Shown here in pieces: positions 1-8,692 of a DNA stretch of 64,000 nt. The DNA comes from an uncultured Collinsella sp. (lineage in GTDB: Bacteria > Actinomycetota > Coriobacteriia > Coriobacteriales > Coriobacteriaceae). How positions within the stretch are numbered: position 1 is the stretch's first letter; each line of letters starts with the position of its first letter. The stretch covers positions 1 to 64,000 of the forward strand of contig CASEEV010000082.1 in the NCBI GenBank assembly GCA_949287065.1, in the 5' to 3' direction. The translations under genes and the position numbers were made by a program. Below the pieces are notes generated by a model. That model was not told where the DNA came from and ran no database searches. It saw nothing but the letters and a program-made list of their open reading frames with translations.

Positions 1-142
1 CATCATATCGTGATACCCGCCCATCGCGCCGGACTGGGTGTTTTGTTTACTCCCGCACCCGGCCTGCAACCCCCCCCCCGACCCCACCCGCTGCATACTC
101 CGCTTAAACCACCGCCGGGAGGCTCACTCGTCTTAATGCCCG

Positions 143-180
143 GCAGCCAGCTGTTGTTCTCGGCTGGCTGCTTCTTTTTT
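143..180 (+). terminator. Rho-independent terminator of a gene upstream of the window
   Basis: A 9 bp perfect stem (GCAGCCAGC with GCTGGCTGC) and an 11 nt loop are followed by TTCTTTTTT on the plus strand. No gene lies upstream inside the window, so it probably ends a plus-strand transcript that begins before position 1. A run of ten C residues at 70-79 lies between. I see no coding sequence in 1-545. Confidence 0.75.
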
Positions 181-296
181 GATGCGAGGCGCGAGCGGCT
201 GTTGCGCTGGGCGCCGGATGCGGCTACTGTGTTGCGGGCGAGCGGCCAACGCCCTCTTTTGCATGCCTGGATCCGTTTACGGTGGTCTCGGCAGAA

Positions 297-434
297 CAAA
301 AGTCCGATGACTGCGTTTAACCCGACTAGACCAAGACGTTCGCGTGTCGTCAACCCCAAACCCGCAGGTCAGATATGACTCACGCGGGATAATGCAAGGC
401 GACCAGACCCAGAAACGCAATCATCGGACTTTTG
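297..434. repeat. Inverted-repeat element, family 2, copy 1
   Basis: A 22 bp left arm (297-318) and a right arm (413-434) are inverted repeats with one mismatch; the arm core is GATGA(C/T)TGCGTTT. The element is 138 bp and has no open frame of note. A second element of 141 bp with the same arm core is at 21285-21425. The interiors are only weakly alike. It could be a non-autonomous mobile element or a folded RNA. It lies just upstream of the amidotransferase gene. Confidence 0.7.
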
Positions 435-545
435 CACTCGCATCTGAGGCAGCGGGCGCCGTACAGTCGGCCCCGCGCCGCCTAGCCAGCCGCTTTTCCG
501 AAGCTCTACCCGCCAATGACCGCCTTCTGACCCTACGAGGAACCC

Positions 546-1445
546 ATGCCCCGCCGACCGATCATTCTCATTCCGCCGACCCAGCGCAACCGCGAGGAAG
601 ACATCCGCCTCGCGCTCAACTACACCGACTCGCTCGTCAAGGCCGGGGCCACGCCGCTCATCCTGCCGCTCACCGCAGAGGCCGCCGTATACGAGCAGCT
701 CTTTGCGCTCGGCGACGGCGTGCTGCTCACCGGCGGGCACGACGTGGACCCTGTGCGCTACGACGACGCCATGCGAGCGCACGGCACGGAGGGCAGGGAG
801 CTCGTTGCCGAGACCACGCCGCTGCGCGACAGCGTTGAGTACGCGCTTTTGGATTACGCCCTTGCGCACGACCTGCCGGTCTTCGGCATCTGCCGCGGCG
901 TCCAGGTGCTCAACTGCTACTTCGGCGGCACGCTCTGGTACGATCTGCCCGCCCAGTTTGACCCCGCTACCTGCGGGTTCTGGCCAAGCTGGGGCTTTGG
1001 CGCCGAGAAGGTCAGCACTGACGAAGCCGGTGCGGACGCCCCCTCCGATGCCGCACTGCCCGAGGCCTTCCGCGTGAGCAGCCTTACGGCCGAGAGCGCG
1101 GTTCTCGCGCATCACAAGGAGCTGCCAAACGGCGACCACGACGGCACGCTCGCGCATCCCGCTGCTCTTGAGCCGGGCTCGCGCATCGCCGAGATTCTCG
1201 GCTGCGAGCGCCTCATGGTCAACTCGCTGCATCATCAGTCGGTCCGCGACGTGGCACCGTGTCTGCGGGCCGTGAGCGTTGCCCCCGACGGCGTCATCGA
1301 GGCCGTCGAGCACCGCGAGCTCCCCAACGTACTCGGCGTCCAGTGGCATCCCGAGTACTACGGCCTCGAAGAGCCCATGAGCCGGTACTTCTCGGCTCTC
1401 GTAAACGCCGCCCGCGCCTCGCACCCCACGGCCTCTGCCAAGTAG
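546..1445 (+). CDS. Gamma-glutamyl-GABA hydrolase-like glutamine amidotransferase (peptidase C26)
   Basis: A 299-residue class I glutamine amidotransferase of the PuuD type. These cytosolic enzymes cleave gamma-glutamyl bonds. The nucleophile elbow GICRGVQVLN places the catalytic Cys at 116, and GVQWHPE gives His268 and Glu270, completing the triad. The GGHDVDP motif near residue 60 is typical of C26 members. No partner polyamine or GABA genes are nearby, so the substrate is unknown. The last codons lie inside a repeat whose other copies are non-coding, so the C-terminal tail (PTASAK) may derive from the repeat. Confidence 0.88.
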   Translation: MPRRPIILIPPTQRNREEDIRLALNYTDSLVKAGATPLILPLTAEAAVYEQLFALGDGVLLTGGHDVDPVRYDDAMRAHGTEGRELVAETTPLRDSVEYALLDYALAHDLPVFGICRGVQVLNCYFGGTLWYDLPAQFDPATCGFWPSWGFGAEKVSTDEAGADAPSDAALPEAFRVSSLTAESAVLAHHKELPNGDHDGTLAHPAALEPGSRIAEILGCERLMVNSLHHQSVRDVAPCLRAVSVAPDGVIEAVEHRELPNVLGVQWHPEYYGLEEPMSRYFSALVNAARASHPTASAK

Positions 1446-1617
1446 CGCTGCTAACGGCGTTTTTTGGCAGGGCTGGCGCACCCCAATCTACCTGCGCTTC
1501 TCCTCTGTTTGTGCAGGTAGATAAGGGTGGCCAAGAAGCGCTGTCATCGGCGGATTCTGGCAGGAGCTGATATTGGCCGGGGCGGACTTTGGCCGAAGTG
1601 GGCTTTGGCCGGGGCTA
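1422..1617. repeat. Interspersed repeat R1, copy 1
   Basis: Nearly identical to 4951-5130 and similar to 3164-3297. It contains CTGCCAA...TTGGCAG (stem 1, 1435-1470), then a perfect 10 bp stem ATCTACCTGC/GCAGGTAGAT around 1486-1522, then a second version of the sequence AGCGCTG-TA-CGGCG that opens stem 1. The element therefore has two hairpins bracketed by an internal direct repeat about 90 bp apart. Its left end overlaps the last codons of the amidotransferase gene; its degenerate right end (GGCCGGGG units) reaches the ATPase stop codon. Confidence 0.85.
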
Positions 1618-3063
1618 TTCCCAGGGCACGTAAAGCCGTTCGGCGTCGATAAACATCATGCGGTTGCCCTCGTATCGCTTGCGTACGGAGGCCTCTACCG
1701 GTCGCTTCGTAAAAAACACGAGGGCAAAGTCCCCATACTCAGGGAACAGCGCCGTACGTTCGCGTTGCTTCTCCACCATTCTTGCCACGTCAACCGATTC
1801 GCGCCACTTGCATTCGCCGAGCAGGACCTCCTTCGTTCTTGGATTTCCCGCCACTACGTCCACATCGTCTTGCGAGCGCAGGGCGTTGCTGGTTCCCCAC
1901 CAGCTTCCGAACCGGACGGGCGCAACGGGCAGGGCGCGATGCACCGCCGCCTCAACGGTCCACGACCGGGCGATCGCCTCAAACCAATGGCCCACATAGG
2001 TCGACAACCGTTCGTCGCAAAGAGCTTCGGCCGCCGCCAGCTTCCCCGCGTTCTGCTCCACCATGTCGGACGTCGGCTCAATGAACCGGTACCAGTACGC
2101 AAAACACGGGTCGCTGATTCGGTAGACGGCTCGTTTGGACGTCTTTACGTTCTCGCCGTACGGCGCGACTCGCTCCACCAAGCCCAAAGACCTCAGAACG
2201 CCGAGGTACTTTCCCATGGCGGTTGAATCGATGCCGATGCGGTCCGCTATACGCGTCGACCTATTGGTGCCCGCCGCAATGGACGAGAGAATCGAGGAAT
2301 ACACCGACGGCTCCCGCAGCTCCTGGCGCAGAAGCATCAACGGCTCCTCGAACAGCAGACCCTCTTTGCGGAAGTACAGTCGCTCGATGTTCTCGCCTAG
2401 CGACTCGTCTTGGTCAACAGCCGAGAGGTAGTAAGGGGTTCCCCCGAAGCACGCATAGAACTCAACAAGCTCAACGGGGCTGCGCCCGGGAAGCATGAGA
2501 GCCGCTTCTCGGTACCCAAACGGCATCAGATGGATCTGCGACGTCCGCCGACCAAACAGCGGGTTCTTCTCGCCGAGGCCTGACTCATCTTGGCCGAGCT
2601 TGGAGCCTCCCAGCACTTTCTCCTCCATAAAGCCCTGGTTGGAGCCAGTGACGATGAGAAAAATGTTGGTCTTTGAAAAGACACAGTCAATCACAACCTG
2701 AAGGGTCGAGACAAGCGCAGGGCATTTCTGAGCCGCGTACGGAAACTCATCGAAGACAAAAACGAGCTGCCGGTTGCCCACGCTCTGCGCTAGGTACACC
2801 AGCGCATCTTCCCATGTTGCAAAGGGCCCCGGACTCACGGGAAAGCCGAGAAATCGGTAGACCTCCCGGGAGAAGTCAGCGAGATTCAAAACGTCGCTTT
2901 GGATTTTTGCCGTGTAGACCAGCTGGGGCTTATCGCGTGCAAACTCAAGGGCAAGTGTGGTTTTGCCCACGCGGCGCCTGCCGTAGAGCACCACCATCTG
3001 AAAACCGCCTTTGCGATACAGGCGCTCCAACTCACTCAGCTCATGGTCTCGTCCGACGAACAT
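1615..3063 (-). CDS. Archaeal-type AAA ATPase with C-terminal DUF234-like nuclease-fold region
   Basis: A 482-residue protein. The N-terminal P-loop ATPase has Walker A GRRRVGKT at residues 28-35 and Walker B LVFVFDEFPYA near 115. A winged-helix segment follows around 260-330. The C-terminal part contains DVVAGN and EVLLGECKW, resembling the restriction-endonuclease-like fold seen in DUF234 proteins. The biological role of this family is poorly known. An in-frame ATG exists 12 bases upstream (3075), but GGAGGG sits 7 bases before the ATG at 3063, which I prefer. A palindrome covers the upstream region. The gene stands alone between two R1 repeats, suggesting a mobile or accessory gene. Confidence 0.85.
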   Translation of the reverse strand: MFVGRDHELSELERLYRKGGFQMVVLYGRRRVGKTTLALEFARDKPQLVYTAKIQSDVLNLADFSREVYRFLGFPVSPGPFATWEDALVYLAQSVGNRQLVFVFDEFPYAAQKCPALVSTLQVVIDCVFSKTNIFLIVTGSNQGFMEEKVLGGSKLGQDESGLGEKNPLFGRRTSQIHLMPFGYREAALMLPGRSPVELVEFYACFGGTPYYLSAVDQDESLGENIERLYFRKEGLLFEEPLMLLRQELREPSVYSSILSSIAAGTNRSTRIADRIGIDSTAMGKYLGVLRSLGLVERVAPYGENVKTSKRAVYRISDPCFAYWYRFIEPTSDMVEQNAGKLAAAEALCDERLSTYVGHWFEAIARSWTVEAAVHRALPVAPVRFGSWWGTSNALRSQDDVDVVAGNPRTKEVLLGECKWRESVDVARMVEKQRERTALFPEYGDFALVFFTKRPVEASVRKRYEGNRMMFIDAERLYVPWE

Positions 3064-3073
3064 CCTGCCCTCC

Positions 3074-3118
3074 ATTCACTTATACTTATGAGTATAATAC
3101 TTACGAGTATAAGTGAAT
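3074..3118 (-). promoter_or_regulatory. Nested palindrome and tandem repeat in the ATPase promoter
   Basis: Perfect 13 bp arms (ATTCACTTATACT at 3074-3086 and its complement at 3106-3118) flank a 19 bp centre. The same stretch reads as two direct copies of TACTTAyGAGTATAA (3082-3111). It is AT-rich and contains TATACT- and TATTAT-like -10 hexamers for the minus strand. It ends just upstream of the Shine-Dalgarno sequence of the ATPase gene. A repressor site, possibly autoregulatory, is the simplest reading; this is inference. Confidence 0.6.
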
Positions 3119-3163
3119 AGGGCCCAATCCAGCTTGCGCGGCAACCCCGTTGAGCAGGCAACG

Positions 3164-3297
3164 CACCAACCCTGCCAAATAACGCTGCTAACGGCGTTTT
3201 TTGGCAGGGCTGGTGCACCTTAATCTACCTGCGATTCTCCTCTGTTTGGGCAGGTAGATAAGGGCGGTCAAGAAGCGCTGTTATCGGCGGATTCTGG
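3164..3297. repeat. Interspersed repeat R1, copy 2
   Basis: The most diverged and shortest copy. It keeps both hairpins: CCTGCCAAA/TTTGGCAGG (perfect 9 bp, 3171-3208) and ATCTACCTGC/GCAGGTAGAT (3223-3259). The base changes relative to the other copies leave both stems intact, which hints at selection on RNA or DNA structure. It separates the ATPase promoter from the ABC exporter. The rest of 3298-3522 is AT-rich and shows no gene. Confidence 0.85.
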
Positions 3298-3522
3298 CTT
3301 GAAGAAAAAACGTGCTCCTGATGCGAGCGGAGACTTCCTCTTACTATCTAAGCTACAAACTACTTGCAACGTTCAATCCGCAGCAAACTGACAACACTGA
3401 CTAGCATTATTAAGCATTATCCCGTTATCATTACCTCAAGGGACTTTAGCGCTAGATTCCAACTTAGGGTATTCGTTGCAGCTTGGGTAAACCCGGCCAC
3501 AGACCCACTTCAGGAGACGGGC

Positions 3523-4242
3523 ATGCACGACGTCGCCATCGACATCAAGCACCTTTCTTTTGCCTACAGGCGAGGCGACGACCGAGTGTTCTCAGACCTC
3601 TCCCTAACGATACGAAACAACGAAGTGACCTGCATCCTAGGTCACAATGGTGCCGGTAAAACGACTCTCTTGCACTTGATCTACGGAACACTTCAACGAG
3701 CCGAAGGGTCCGTCACGATATGCTCCCCAAACGTAAGAACTTACGGAGACATCTTCTTCTACTCGGGAGATAGCAGACAAAACCGCGATCTGAGCACACG
3801 GCAGATCATCCGCTTTAGGGAGCTCGCCTTTGCGCGCAAGCCCGACCTAACAACTGTACGCGGTCTGGTGAAACGCTTCAACTTCGGAAAGCATCTGGAC
3901 ACTCCGACCAAAAATCTGTCGTCAGGGAACAAGGTCCGTTCGTCGTTTATTGCCGGACTTTCGTTTCGTCCGACGCTCCTCCTGCTTGACGAACCGACTA
4001 ATTCCATCGACCCGGAAACTCGAGAATGCCTGAAAGGGCTTGTTCAAACGCAAAAACTGCTCGGATCAGCGGTTGTTTTGGTAACTCACGATCTGGACTT
4101 TGCCCACGCGGTGGCCAACAGAGCGCTTGTTATCGAGCATGGAGAGATCGTTCACGAAGACGGCGAGATCGGCTTGCTTGGACGCGAGGAGTTCACCAGA
4201 CAATACCTGAGGTACACCGCCGAGAGGAGCGTCGATGTATAA
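3523..4242 (+). CDS. ABC transporter ATP-binding protein
   Basis: A 239-residue ATPase that should power the membrane protein encoded next. Walker A is GHNGAGKT (40-47), the signature is the variant LSSGN, Walker B is LLLLDEPTNSID, and the switch His is in VTHD. The start at 3523 has AGGAG 7 bases upstream; the frame is open further upstream but has no ribosome site there. It overlaps the permease gene by 8 bp, so translation is probably coupled. The substrate is unknown. The AT-richer composition than flanking genes suggests acquisition. Confidence 0.9.
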   Translation: MHDVAIDIKHLSFAYRRGDDRVFSDLSLTIRNNEVTCILGHNGAGKTTLLHLIYGTLQRAEGSVTICSPNVRTYGDIFFYSGDSRQNRDLSTRQIIRFRELAFARKPDLTTVRGLVKRFNFGKHLDTPTKNLSSGNKVRSSFIAGLSFRPTLLLLDEPTNSIDPETRECLKGLVQTQKLLGSAVVLVTHDLDFAHAVANRALVIEHGEIVHEDGEIGLLGREEFTRQYLRYTAERSVDV

Positions 4243-4909
4243 AGCCATTGTGTATAAGGACATCTGCACGCTCAGACGGAAGCGCCTGTTCTTCATTTGG
4301 CAATTATTGGTTGTCATTGGAGCGGTGGTACTCATAAAAATCAGCAGCCTCGGCAATGGCGTCGACTTGTTCGGCAAGGAGTTTATCCACCTGTTCATCA
4401 TCTCCATAGCGTCGCTAGGTGCCTTCCTGGAGCTGTACATGAACTTTCTGCTCGACGATTCCCGCGACAATATCATGCCGATGCTGTCGTTCAACAAAGC
4501 GCCTCTTCTGCCTTATTGGCTTGCACGAATCACGGTTCCCCTCGCAGCCGCAGCGATATCCGGATTTGCCGCACTCGGCGCCTACGCCCTCTTCATTGAT
4601 CAAGGTGCCATCGTCAGCGGTTTTCTTCCCATCGCTGCCACAGCAATGCTTGCGGAAATAGTGCTCGCTACAGGACTCGGAATGATCGCTGCGCAGTTTT
4701 TCAATATAGACGTGGCGACTAATCCAAACATCGCGCTACCACTGATCGGCGCCAATGCTCTCCTCCTGTACATCTTCAATCCCACCCGGCACGGAGTGCT
4801 TCCATTTACGTTCGCCGCAATTGCCGTGGGAATTGCATGCCTCTTCGTAAGCGCGCGAATACTGAAATCACGCTACAAGAGCAATATTCGAGACTCTTCA
4901 GCGGCTTAG
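4235..4909 (+). CDS. ABC-2-type membrane permease
   Basis: A 224-residue integral membrane protein with about six hydrophobic segments (first around 18-37). It has no recognisable substrate-binding domain. The ATG overlaps the end of the ATPase gene, forming a minimal two-gene exporter like those for antimicrobial-peptide immunity or lipid export; which one cannot be told from sequence. Residues 205-224 form a basic cytoplasmic tail. An R1 repeat begins 42 bp after the stop. Confidence 0.75.
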   Translation: MYKAIVYKDICTLRRKRLFFIWQLLVVIGAVVLIKISSLGNGVDLFGKEFIHLFIISIASLGAFLELYMNFLLDDSRDNIMPMLSFNKAPLLPYWLARITVPLAAAAISGFAALGAYALFIDQGAIVSGFLPIAATAMLAEIVLATGLGMIAAQFFNIDVATNPNIALPLIGANALLLYIFNPTRHGVLPFTFAAIAVGIACLFVSARILKSRYKSNIRDSSAA

Positions 4910-4950
4910 TAGTGTTCGCGAGGTAGCCGGTTAGCGTCGTCCGTCTGCGC

Positions 4951-5130
4951 CACCCCACGGCCTCTGCCAAATAGCGCTGCTAACGGCGTTTTTTGGCAGG
5001 GCTGGCGCACCCCAATCTACCTGCGCTTCTCCTCTGTTTGTGCAGGTAGATAAGGGTGGCCAAGAAGCGCTGTTATCGGCGGATTCTGGCAGGAGCTGAT
5101 ATTGGCCGGGGAGGGCTTTGGCCGGGGCGG
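4951..5130. repeat. Interspersed repeat R1, copy 3
   Basis: Matches copy 1 almost base for base from CACCCCACGGCCTCTGCCAA through the second hairpin and on to ATTGGCCGGGG. The first 20 bases correspond to coding sequence in copy 1 but are non-coding here. Stem 1 is CTGCCAAA/TTTGGCAG and stem 2 is the conserved 10 bp ATCTACCTGC/GCAGGTAGAT. Together the three copies bracket the ATPase gene and the ABC exporter in direct orientation. Confidence 0.85.
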
Positions 5131-5176
5131 ATTATGCCAAGGCCGTTTCAGGGTGTCCGGAAGAGGGCCTGATCAC

Positions 5177-5210
5177 AAAAAGAGCCCGGCCGTGGAGGTC
5201 AGGCTCTTTT
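5177..5210 (-). terminator. Terminator of the ECF transporter operon
   Basis: On the minus strand AAAAGAGCC, a 15 nt loop and GGCTCTTTTT form a stem with a T-run. It is 23 bp beyond the EcfT stop codon. Confidence 0.75.
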
Positions 5211-5232
5211 GACTCGGGTTGTTGAGAAGTGC

Positions 5233-5979
5233 CTAGAAAAGCACGCCGAGAACGACAAGCACCACACAGAGGACGAAGGCGCCGACGTCGAGCGTGGTGA
5301 AGGGGTAGCGCTTGAAAGAGCTCTCGCGCGTGCGGAGGTAGAAGCCGCGCTGCTCGGCGGCGAGCGCCGTGGCGTCCGTCTTGGCGACCGAGGTCACAAG
5401 CAGCGGAATGCACACGGGCAGCATGAGCGTGAGGCGCTTCAAGGGGTTCTTGGTATCGAACTCCACGCCGCGCGCAGTCTGTGCCTCCATAATGGCGTTC
5501 ATCTCCTGCGAGAACACCGGCACAAAACGCAGCGCCGTAGTGAACGTGAACGCGTACTTGTACGGAATGTGCAGCTTCTCGACGCACGCGTTGGCAAGGT
5601 CGGTGGTCTTGGTGACCATGAGCATGAGCACGAGCGGCAACGCCACGCCGAGCAGGCGCAGGCACGCCTTGCCGCCCGTCACAAGGCCCTGGTCGGTCAC
5701 GAAGCCGAGCACGGGATTGCCTGCCCGCGTAAAGGCAATCTGCAGGACGAACATAATGAGTGCCACTGGCACGAGCACCTTGAGCAGCGACAGCATGCGG
5801 TCCGCAACGCCCGCGTAGGCGGCGAGCGCCAGCGTAAGCACGAGCAGACCGATAAGCGCCGGGAAGCCGGAGACGAGCAGCGTCGCCGCGATGATAGCAG
5901 CAGCAAGCACGAGCTTGGCCACCGGGTTGAGCTTGTGCAGGAGCGTGGTTCCCGGCACGTAGTCGATCACGTTAAGCAT
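5233..5979 (-). CDS. ecfT: ECF transporter transmembrane protein EcfT
   Basis: A 248-residue membrane scaffold that couples the ATPases to the substrate-binding S component. It has five or six hydrophobic segments and the two coupling-helix signatures of the family in the cytoplasmic loop: AQTARG near residue 154 and AAEQRG near 207. The start overlaps the stop of the ATPase gene by 8 bp. It is the last gene of the operon and is followed by a terminator. Confidence 0.92.
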   Translation of the reverse strand: MLNVIDYVPGTTLLHKLNPVAKLVLAAAIIAATLLVSGFPALIGLLVLTLALAAYAGVADRMLSLLKVLVPVALIMFVLQIAFTRAGNPVLGFVTDQGLVTGGKACLRLLGVALPLVLMLMVTKTTDLANACVEKLHIPYKYAFTFTTALRFVPVFSQEMNAIMEAQTARGVEFDTKNPLKRLTLMLPVCIPLLVTSVAKTDATALAAEQRGFYLRTRESSFKRYPFTTLDVGAFVLCVVLVVLGVLF

Positions 5980-7951
5980 GGGCGCGCGCCTCCGATCCGC
6001 CGGTCACCATCTCGACGACCGTATCCACCAACGCCGAAACCTCGCCGATGCCCGCAAAGTCGGGCGACACGCCGCGGGCCAGCCGCTCCGAAAGGGCCAC
6101 GACCTGCGGCGGCGCCACACTTGCGCGCTCCATGTACACGGGGTTGCGGAAGATCTCGCCCACCGGGCCGCACCCCACGATGCGCCCGTCGGCCATCACG
6201 GCCGCGCGATCGGCAAAGTCCGAGACGACCTCCATGTCGTGGCAGACCATCACCACGGCCGACCCGCGGGCGGCCATCTCGCTCACCGTCTCCATAACGG
6301 TCATGCACTCGCGGTAGTCGAGGCCGCTCGTAGGCTCGTCGAGCACGATGACCTCGGGCTCGAGCACCACCACCGAGGCAAGCGCCACCATCTGCCGCTG
6401 ACCGCGCGAAAGCGAGAAGGGCGCGGCCTCCTCGTGCAGGACGAAGCGTTCGATAACCGCACGAGCCCGGTCGCGCGCCTCGTCGGCGCCAACGCCCTGC
6501 AGCTCCAGGCCAAAGGCGACCTCGTCGAGCACCGTGTTCTTGCAGAGCTGCCGATCGGGGTTCTGAAACAGCGTCGCCGCGTGGCGCGCGATGGTCGAGA
6601 CCGGCGTGTCGCGCGTGTCGAGCCCGGCAATGGCAACACGGCCCTCGGTAGGCTGCAAAAGGCCGTTCAGCAGCTTGGTCGCCGTGGTCTTACCCGCGCC
6701 GTTTTGGCCGATAAGTGCAAAGATCTCGCCGGGATGCACGGCGAAGCACAGGTCCTCGACCGCCGCGCCACCCGGGTAGGCAAAGCCCACGTGGTTGAAC
6801 TCAACCACCGGCATGACCGACTGAATGCCCTGATCCTCATGACGTCCGCGGGGCGCGTTGAACTCCTCCTCAAACGCCGCGCGCGCCGCGTCGCGCGACC
6901 ATGCGCCGTGCGCCGCAACCGTGAGCTTGTCCGTTGCCATGGCGGCGGCGGTGGCAAACACCGCCAGCTCGTCGTCGGGAGCGCCGAAGGCCGACTGGGA
7001 CGAGGAGGCCAGGTGAGCGCCGTACGGGGCGCTCTTCTCTTCTGCCGGAGCGTCAAACCCGGCCAAGCGACCCAGGCGCGCGCGGCTCACGACGCCGCTC
7101 ACCAGCTCGTACGCGTCGGCCACCGTAAGGCAAGGAGCTCCGTGTGGCGCCACGCCCTTGGCCATGAGGCTGTTGGAGACGCGCGCGGTGCGCGGGCTGT
7201 CGACGCCGATGGCGCGCAGCTCAGCGCTGTGCGAGAAGACCTCGCGCGGGGTACCGTCGAGGGCAATGCGGCCCTCGTCCATGACCACGATGCGCTCGCA
7301 GAACTCGCTCAGGAGCGCCACCATCTGCTCGATCACCACCACGGTCACACCGAGCGTGTGGTTGACGGTGCGCAGCGTCTCGAAAACCATGCGGGCGCTC
7401 GCGGGGTCGAGCGCGGCGGTGGGCTCGTCGAGCACGAGCATGCGCGGACGCAGGGCGAGAATGGCGGCGATGGCGACCTTTTGCTTCTGCCCGCCCGACA
7501 GCGTGGCGATCTCGCGGTCGCGCAGGTCGGAGATGCCGATCGTGGCGAGCGTTTCGGTGATGCGCGTCTCGATCTGGTCATGCGGAACACCGAAGTTCTC
7601 GAGACCAAAGAGCAGCTCGTCCTCGACCACCGAGGCCACCATCTGCGCGTCGATGTCCTGCAGGACCGAGCCGACGATCTGCGAGATGTCGGTCAGCGTG
7701 ACGTCGCAGGTATCGCGCCCGTCTACGTACGTGGCGCCGAAGAGGCGGCCGGCGTAGTGGTGCGGGATGGCGCCCGACATAACGCTGGCGAGCGTGGACT
7801 TGCCGGCGCCGGAGGGGCCGATGATACCTACGAACGCGCCGGGGTCGATAGCAAGCGAGACGTCGTCGAGCGCAAGCGGCGCCTCGGCTTCCGCGCCCTC
7901 GGCGCTGCCGTACGAGAACGACACGTGGTCGATGTGAACGATGGGCTGCAT
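5972..7951 (-). CDS. Fused double ATPase of an ECF transporter (EcfA-EcfA')
   Basis: A 659-residue protein carrying two complete ABC ATPase domains, corresponding to the usually separate EcfA1 and EcfA2. Domain 1 has Walker A GPSGAGKS (45-52), LSGGQ and LVLDEPTAALD. Domain 2, from about residue 390, has GQNGAGKT, a variant signature LSRGQ and VIVLDEPTSGLD. A linker of roughly 100 residues, rich in Ala and charged residues, joins them. The ATG at 7951 has AAAGG upstream; the frame extends 26 codons further but without a ribosome site. It supplies energy for the S component encoded upstream. Confidence 0.92.
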   Translation of the reverse strand: MQPIVHIDHVSFSYGSAEGAEAEAPLALDDVSLAIDPGAFVGIIGPSGAGKSTLASVMSGAIPHHYAGRLFGATYVDGRDTCDVTLTDISQIVGSVLQDIDAQMVASVVEDELLFGLENFGVPHDQIETRITETLATIGISDLRDREIATLSGGQKQKVAIAAILALRPRMLVLDEPTAALDPASARMVFETLRTVNHTLGVTVVVIEQMVALLSEFCERIVVMDEGRIALDGTPREVFSHSAELRAIGVDSPRTARVSNSLMAKGVAPHGAPCLTVADAYELVSGVVSRARLGRLAGFDAPAEEKSAPYGAHLASSSQSAFGAPDDELAVFATAAAMATDKLTVAAHGAWSRDAARAAFEEEFNAPRGRHEDQGIQSVMPVVEFNHVGFAYPGGAAVEDLCFAVHPGEIFALIGQNGAGKTTATKLLNGLLQPTEGRVAIAGLDTRDTPVSTIARHAATLFQNPDRQLCKNTVLDEVAFGLELQGVGADEARDRARAVIERFVLHEEAAPFSLSRGQRQMVALASVVVLEPEVIVLDEPTSGLDYRECMTVMETVSEMAARGSAVVMVCHDMEVVSDFADRAAVMADGRIVGCGPVGEIFRNPVYMERASVAPPQVVALSERLARGVSPDFAGIGEVSALVDTVVEMVTGGSEARAHA

Positions 7952-8033
7952 AAGCAGGACCTTTCGGGGATTGACAAACGCGCATTGCAGCCATTCAGTG
8001 TAGCAGGCGCGGCCGCAGCTTGCGCGCACAGAA

Positions 8034-8061
8034 AAGCGCGGCGCCCGAAGGCGCCGCGCTT
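8034..8061 (-). terminator. Hairpin between S component and ATPase genes
   Basis: A 12 bp perfect stem of GC-rich sequence (arms 8034-8045 and 8050-8061) is followed on the minus strand by TTTTC. It lies 14 bp after the S-component stop and before the ATPase start. It may be a leaky terminator that lowers expression of the energising module relative to the S component, or an mRNA stabiliser. Confidence 0.55.
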
Positions 8062-8074
8062 AGAGAGCCAGACG

Positions 8075-8692
8075 TTAGTCGTTGAGCTTGAGGGCCGCGC
8101 GCACCGGCAGGTACAGCGCCGCCACGAGCACCGCGTTGAAGACGGCGGTGAGCGCGACCACCGGCAGCATGGCCGCAGCGATGCCCATGTCGAACTGCAT
8201 CACGGCCATGCGGATGAGCATGAAGATGAAGCCCGAGACGAACGTGGTCACAAAGGTGCCGATAAGCGGGATGGCACCCTTGGCCGGCGTCTTCATGCCC
8301 GCGTTGACGATGAGCGCCATGAGCACGGCGGCAACGCCCTCGGCCACGAAGTCGGCGCCGGGCAGGCTCGTGGTGAGCTGAATGACCGCGGCCGAAACGA
8401 GACCGATGATGAGCGCTTGGCCAATGCCCGGGCGCACCACGAGAATGGTGAGGCAGAAGGCGGAGATGATGAACTCGGGGTTGATCATGCCGCCGGACGC
8501 GGCGCCGATGGCCTTGCCGACGAACATGTTGAGGATAAAGCCCGCGGCCAGCAGCACGGCGAGCAGCACGAGCGCCTTGACGTCGAGTTTGCCACGATCG
8601 ACGGTCGATACGGTGCGGGCCGGGGAAGCGGGACGAGCGTTGCCGGAAGGACGGGCGTGGGCGGCGGGACGAGCGTTGTTGTTGGCGGCCAT
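8075..8692 (-). CDS. ECF transporter S component, probably tryptophan-specific
   Basis: A 205-residue membrane protein with five or six hydrophobic helices after a 35-residue Ala/Pro/Arg/Asn-rich N-terminal extension. Its place ahead of the EcfA-EcfA' and EcfT genes and its size and topology identify it as the substrate-binding S component. Tryptophan as substrate is inferred mainly from the upstream leader peptide with three consecutive Trp codons; the protein may belong to the TrpP-type S components, but I cannot align it here. The start at 8692 has AAAGGAG 5 bases upstream. No Trp biosynthesis genes are near. Confidence 0.78.
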   Translation of the reverse strand: MAANNNARPAAHARPSGNARPASPARTVSTVDRGKLDVKALVLLAVLLAAGFILNMFVGKAIGAASGGMINPEFIISAFCLTILVVRPGIGQALIIGLVSAAVIQLTTSLPGADFVAEGVAAVLMALIVNAGMKTPAKGAIPLIGTFVTTFVSGFIFMLIRMAVMQFDMGIAAAMLPVVALTAVFNAVLVAALYLPVRAALKLND

